Origin: Paraphoma chrysanthemicola
Lineage: Eukaryota > Ascomycota > Dothideomycetes > Pleosporales > Phaeosphaeriaceae
Direction: 5' to 3'
Assembly: GCA_020744225.1 (NCBI GenBank)
Contig: JAGMWG010000019.1
Span: forward strand, 186,001-250,000
DNA length: 64,000 nucleotides
Part shown: positions 58,988-64,000 of the stretch, one piece after another
Layout of the letters: each line of letters opens with the position of its first letter
How positions within the stretch are numbered: position 1 is the stretch's first letter
Translations under genes and position numbers: made by a program
Notes under the pieces: generated by a model
Database searches by the model: none
Told to the model about the DNA's origin: nothing
Seen by the model: only the letters and a program-made list of their open reading frames with translations

Positions 58988-61177
58988 ATGAGTGAAACGA
59001 ACGCGACGCCTAACAAGCGTCGGGCCGCCAGCGATGCAGACGCTGCTGCCGCGTCTGCCAGCGATATTGCAGGAGCTCGCAAACGTAGGGCATTCCTACA
59101 GACTATGGGTCAGCAGTTGCGCGAGTTCGGTGTAGATGGTACCAGCCCTCAGGATCACAATCGCACAACATTCGGAACCAGTCCTGCAAGTAATGCTCGT
59201 CCTGCGTCCCATTCCACCAATTTGGCAGCGCCAAACCACAATGTCGACACTCCAGAGAGTGATGCGGCTCCAGGAGAAGATGATCAACTACCAGCTGGAG
59301 CCGCTAAAAGTGCTTCAAAATGGCTCTGGAGCGCCAACGAAGTGCTGCCTGTTGCATCCTCTGGACGTGTACCTAGTCTGAACTTCGAGGACCTTCTCGA
59401 CTGGAGCCAGAGCTACTTCGATCATTGGCACCCTGCGTTTCCCTACCTACATGCGCCTTCTCTTATCGACTACATGCGCCACGTCAGTCACAACGGTTTG
59501 CAACTGGTGTCATCCTCGAATATGTTCCATCATATCATCATCCGCACAATCATGTCAATATCTGTTGCTGATCGGCGCCAGACTAGCGCCGCGAATGCTT
59601 CGAACAAGGCTTTGCCGTCTTTCCTTGTATTTCATTCTTTCAATGACGCCATCAGTAGCGTGCAATTGGTTCTGACAGAGGAAAGCTCCATACTCTCGCT
59701 TCAAGCCCTTGTTAGTGTCCAACTGTTCCTTATCACCATGCATAGATACAATGCCGCATCCCGGTTGGAAGGCCTTGCGGTACGTATGGCCTTCCAGCTT
59801 GGACTACACCGGTGTCCTCACAAAGCCAGCCCAGCGCCTGATGCAGAGGCCGGACTACGGAAACGCTTATTCTGGTCGGTATATTGTATTGACAGATACA
59901 TATGCATTCGCCTTGGCACGCCATTGGGTGTACGCTCAGATGAGATGAATGTATGCTTCCCGCACGGTGAACGGCATGATCCAAGGGAAGTAGAAGTCTC
60001 AGGTATGTCAACGATATCCAGCTTCTTGACCCTGAAGTAGTATTAACAGACTCATGCAGAACAAGACGATCGCCTCAGCTTTTTGGAGTTTCTTGCCCGT
60101 CATGCCAGTATTAGGGGCACCATCATGGAAACAAGAACAAAGTCTGCACTCCGAGACGACTATAATGATACAGACCAAGTTATGGAAGTGGAAGCAGAAC
60201 ATACAAAGTGGTGGAATACTGTCGATGAGTACCTTTCGAACGACAACGGAAAGGAGAACATAATCAAGGCTCACCAGGTCACCTTGCTCGTTCTTAGGTT
60301 CGAGTCGGTGCTTGCACTTCATCGCTCGGTGTTAGCAACATCAAAGAAGAACTCCACTTATAACGCCGCACTGCAAAGGTGCATATCAGCGTCGCGGTCA
60401 ATCATAAACACGCTGCACAAGGCACTAAAGGGATTTGGCGCATTTGATGGATCTCCTGGTAGCAATGGCTACGAGAGCACCCCGCTTTTGTGGCCATCCT
60501 TCACGTGGGCTGTGTGGATGAGTGTCTTCATCATCGTGTTTGCTGCGACCGAGGGCCAGCTTGCGCGTCAGGTCGCTCTGCGGCTCTCGGACAGAAGCAT
60601 TGAAATACTTCAGCATCTCGGTCTTCGAGGTACAAGCTGGCCTGAGGCTTGTATCGTGGCAGTTCAGAATCTGACAGCACGTTTGCGTGAGGGAAACTCG
60701 CGAGGCGCCACAGCTGGCCCGGGACCTGGTCATGGCGCGTCTGCCGATGTGAGCTCATCGTCGGCGTCCTCAGCGGTAGCGGCAAGGATTGGAGCTCCAA
60801 TGCGTCTGCATACACGCGGCCTCGAGTACCAGACATCAGGAAGGAGCACTCCCCGAGGCCAAAGTGTGATGCCACCAGGCATGTTGCAAAGCATGTCAAA
60901 TAATGCAACCATGGTTGCACAAAGCACAGCGAGCGCCAACGCTTTGAACACGTTCAACATGTCTGCGAACAATTGGCATAACTCCGATATGATGCCGCAA
61001 GTGGGTGCGTATCTAGGCGGTGCAGGTAACTTCCTTGGTATCGCACAGCAATCGTCTGACAACCCGCTACCAAATGATGAGATAATGCACCTGTTCAATG
61101 GCGAAGACATGGGATTCTGGTTCGGAGAAAACACTGGGTATGGAGGATTCAATTTGGCGGACGGTCACTATCATTAA
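58988..61177 (+). CDS. Fungal_trans-domain regulator lacking a visible zinc cluster
   Basis: Exons 58988-60002 and 60060-61177, intron GTATGT...CTCATGCAG, 710 aa; ATG at 58988 (MSETNATPNKRRAASD). A basic stretch GARKRRAF is followed directly by a polar region, with no C-x2-C-x6-C cluster before the regulatory domain. The fungal-specific transcription factor domain runs from about 128 to 480: FEDLLDWSQSYFDHWHPAFP, YLHAPSLIDY, SLQALVSVQLFLITMHRYNA, LEGLAVRMAFQLGLHRCP, RKRLFWSVYCIDRYICIRLG, TPLGVRSDEMNVCFP. The C-terminus is Met/Gln/Asn/Ser-rich and ends in an acidic-aromatic activation-like segment (MHLFNGEDMGFWFGEN). Convergent with the aldolase-like gene, only 76 bp between stops. Possible regulator of that gene and the permease beyond it (inference). 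Confidence 0.85.
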
Positions 61178-61253
61178 AATTGTTCATTGCAGAAAATCTT
61201 GCTCTATAAACACGACTAGTACGACACGACTCCAAACGCCAACCAGGACGGTC

Positions 61254-62274
61254 TCAGCCCGATTTCGGTGCGACCACCTTGCCTAGCGATGCCGACTTGA
61301 ATGCGGCATGAATCTCCTGTTCTGCGCCGTCCTGTAGCGGCAGGAGACCGCTTCTAACGGTTGCATGCTCCAGGATTCCTCGAGCTACAAGACCGTGCTT
61401 GAGCGCAACAGTTCCCTCCATATGCGATCCACGGTGGTACACGTTCCTTGTGACTGGCAGAAGTCGGTCATGAACCGCTCGTGCACGAGGATAGTCGTGT
61501 GCCTTACCGGCCTCAATCATCTCAAGGAGTGGCTCTGGTGCAATATTACCATAACCGACCAACATGCCATCGACGTCGAAGCATGTATGCAGCAAGTACT
61601 CATCGTGGCAGGTAAGGATGGTCAGGTCGGGGTTCTCTCGCTTGATAATCGGGATCTCGACGTCCCAGCGACGCATGTTGCGTACTCCATTCTTCATGGC
61701 GATCACGCCAGGTTGGGCAGCGATGTCAAGAAGGGTCTGGAGATTGTATGTCGCCTTTGTGTTGTCGGGATACTGGAAGAGAATGAGAGGCAGTCCAGAC
61801 TTCTCATACACAGTCTTGTACCGGTCCTGAGGTGCTACAAAATCATTAGCGAGCCGCACGGTGACCCAGATGGTCGAGCTTACCTCCGGGCTGATATCCG
61901 AATCTTAGCCATCCATGTGATGGGTACAACAGACCCGCTTGTGCACCAGCCGCTTTTGCGCGTTGTGCCTCGAGCGCTGCGACTTCAGTACCCTCCGTAG
62001 TGATACCGGCGATGATAGGAATCTTGTTGTCGACAGACTTGACGAAAGCCTTGATAACATCCACTTGCTCTTCTTGGGTAAGGAATGTACCTTCGCCGGC
62101 GTGGCCAAGGACAACCAGACCCTTCACGCCAGGAATGCTGCCGAGCCACGAACCAAGACGCTGAATGGCCGCATAATCGACTGACCCATCGAGATTGAAG
62201 GGAGTGACCGGGGCGGGGACAAGACCAGCAAGGTCGATCTTGGGAGCTCTCTGAACTTCTGGCATGGAACCCAT
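61254..62274 (-). CDS. DHDPS-family class I aldolase (KDG/oxo-acid aldolase-like)
   Basis: Exons 62274-61884 and 61834-61254, intron GTAAGC...GATTTTGTAG, 323 aa. A TIM-barrel lyase: GLVPAPVTPFNLDGSVDY at the start, GHAGEGTFLTQEEQ (the substrate carboxylate loop), then the catalytic Tyr152 in LILFQYPD and the Schiff-base Lys178 in VIAMKNG. Fungi make lysine by the aminoadipate route, so members of this family in fungi are not DHDPS; they cleave or form 2-oxo acids, e.g. 2-keto-3-deoxy sugar acids or 4-hydroxy-2-oxoglutarate. The exact substrate is unknown. Convergent with a regulator gene and divergent from a DAL5-type permease, suggesting a catabolic role. Confidence 0.9.
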
Positions 62275-62896
62275 TATATTGATTGTGATAGTTGGTGATA
62301 ATTGTAGAGTTGAGTTGAAGAGGTAGTGGTTTGGAATGCTATGTTGATGATTTCTTTACTTTCGAGTCAAGGCCATATTATATGCATCTTGCGGAAATGC
62401 AACTGGCACATCAGTGGCCACAGTCCGACATTCACTACCGACTCCACACGATCACGCATGACTCCAGACTCCACAGAGTCTGGGGACGCGCCGGACTTTC
62501 GAGACACCGGTCACTAGCACGGTGGTTGAGCCCAGGCGGACAAATGCATGTCCGCCGCTACGGGCTTGAGATTGAGCGGGAGAAAGCGCCACCACTGCGC
62601 ACTTTTGGTGGCCAGCAAACTTTACCTTGTCCTATGACCGAATATCCAAAGCGTGTAAACGCTAACCACGCAGCATGGCTGGTCTAGATGACTCGCGCTG
62701 AACGCTCCCAGCACCCAGTCAGGCCTCACCCAACCTGCTACAAACATTTCTGGGGTCTGGGGTAATAGTCCGGGGCACGAGCCATGGACTTTGTCTGGGG
62801 AACATTCGTCCAGCTTCAATATATGAAGACCCACGACCCGCAGTATCGGTAACGCATCTCATCCCGCCATACTCGACCCGTTTCACAGCCTTGAAC
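62275..62896. promoter_or_regulatory. Divergent promoter of aldolase and permease genes
   Basis: 622 bp separate the start codons of the aldolase-like (-) and permease (+) genes. No gene is present. Joint control is likely if both serve one pathway. Confidence 0.45.
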
Positions 62897-64000
62897 ATGG
62901 CTGTCACCGATGTCCGCACCTCAGACCCTGAGAAGAACTCAGCACTCCAAATCGACGATGTTGCGTCATCGGAGAAGGACCTCAAGACAGACGCACCTGT
63001 CGAGGGCGCCGATTACACGGGCGCAGTCGCCAAATCTGACCCAGCAGAGATTGCGCTTGTGCGCAAGCTGGACTATCGCATTATGCCATCGTTGTTTTGC
63101 ATGTACTTCTTGTGAGTATTGTTCGCCAGGGCATTGACAAGATAAGGTACTGACTTGTCTGCAGAAACAAGCTTGACCAGAACGCCATCGCCAATGCCCG
63201 TCTCAACGACCTGGAAAAGGACCTCGGCCTCGTCGGCTCTCAGTACAACACATGTATCAGCATCCTTTACGTCGGCTACCTGTTTGCGCAAATTCCTTCC
63301 AATATGATTCTTTCATCAAAAAAGGTCCGACCTTCGCTTTACATGGCCTGTTGCATGATCGTGTGGGGAGTGGTTGCAACTTTGACCGCACTCGTCAAGA
63401 ACTACACTGGCCTAGTCTTAGTGCGTTTTTTCCTCGGTTTTGTTGAAGCGCCTTTCTATCCTGGTGCTTTGTACATCCTGAGTCTCTTCTATACCCGCAA
63501 GGAGATCGCGACGAGAGTCAGCATCTTGTACGCAGGCAACATCTTTGCCGTTGCATTTGCTGGCTTGATCGCTGCTGCTACCTTTGCTACGTTGGATGAC
63601 AAGCATGGTATGCGTGGTTGGCAATGGTTGTTCATTATCGAAGGTATGTCCCGCGTCCTACAAGCATATTTGAAATCGCTGACCTCAATGTGCAGGTATT
63701 GTAACAATTGGAGTAGCTATCATCTGCATCTTCTTGCTCCCGGATACACCGCTTACCACAAGGTGGCTTACACCTGAACAACGTCAGCTCGCGCATGACC
63801 GCATTCAGCGTGACACTGTCGGCCTTCGCGAAAGCAAGGGCGCAAAAGCTGGCTTTATGCAGGCTCTTCGCGACCCAAGGCTTTACTTGCTGGTCTTCAT
63901 GCAGAACATGCATCTAAGTGCAACATCGTTCAATCAGGCAAGTCACACTTCTCCCTCACAAAATGGGAAGCATTTTCTAATAATGCGACAGTTCTTCCCG
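62897..64000 (+). CDS. DAL5/allantoate-permease-type MFS transporter (partial)
   Basis: ATG at 62897 (MAVTDVRTSDPEKNSALQ). Exons 62897-63111, 63165-63643, 63696-63937 and 63992 onward; the gene leaves the window. Introns: GTGAGT, GTATGT, and a GCAAGT...GCGACAG intron at 63938-63991, i.e. a GC-AG intron that keeps frame. Anion:cation symporter features: ALVRKLDYRIMPSLFCMYFL just before and in helix 1, NKLDQNAIANARLNDLEKDL, QYNTCISILYVGYLFAQIPS, VRFFLGFVEAPFYPGALYIL, FYTRKEIATRVSILY, and WLFIIEG before the central loop. The family imports organic anions such as allantoate, nicotinate, tartrate, pantothenate or sugar acids with H+. Confidence 0.9.

Overview
The window reads as nuclear DNA of a filamentous ascomycete. 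Genes carry short introns (about 42-64 nt) with GTRAGT-type donors and CTAAC/CTGAC-like branch points. The families present (CFEM-domain 7TM receptor, Zn2Cys6 and C2H2 regulators, DAL5-type MFS permease, PRP18, SAP18, DML1) are fungal, and two 119-nt 5S rRNA genes lie dispersed and alone. Family resemblances suggest Dothideomycetes, but this is inference and no species is claimed. Gene density is low: about 23 protein-coding loci, several visibly broken, and three gene-poor stretches of about 5 kb.

Layout. 1-1685: 5' part of a Gln-rich protein (-). 1.7-6.8 kb: gene-poor, with 5S copy A at 5092-5210 (-). 6.8-15.6 kb: CFEM receptor (+), a frame-disrupted unknown gene (-), a single-pass membrane protein (-), an NTF2/SnoaL-like gene with a frame change (-), and a Pro-rich GPI-anchored wall protein (-). 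18-26 kb: DML1/misato (-), 5S copy B at 21348-21466 (+), a VOC-fold pseudogene (-), an ADP-ribosylglycohydrolase (+), and a dead FluG/DUF3435 element (-). 27-34.4 kb: C2H2 protein (+), branched-chain aminotransferase with a 1-nt frameshift (-), DHA1-type MFS (+), and the PRP18 (-) / SAP18 (+) divergent pair. 34.4-46.8 kb: almost empty apart from a C2H2 regulator (+). 46.8-64 kb: subtilisin (+), 925-aa lipase-like protein (-), a small conserved protein (+), a coiled-coil gene with an internal stop (-), a DUF4267-like membrane protein (+), a Zn2Cys6 regulator (-), a fungal_trans regulator without a visible zinc cluster (+), a DHDPS/KDG-aldolase-like enzyme (-), and the start of a DAL5-type permease (+).

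How they work together. The last three genes form a plausible uptake-plus-aldolase-plus-regulator group for a small acid. The secreted or surface products (CFEM receptor, GPI protein, subtilisin, apple-like membrane protein) suit a fungus interacting with a surface or host. PRP18/SAP18 and DML1 are housekeeping genes. A recurring oddity is the number of genes with single-base frame changes or nonsense codons, which points either to real decay (some changes look like C-to-T) or to uncorrected assembly indels.
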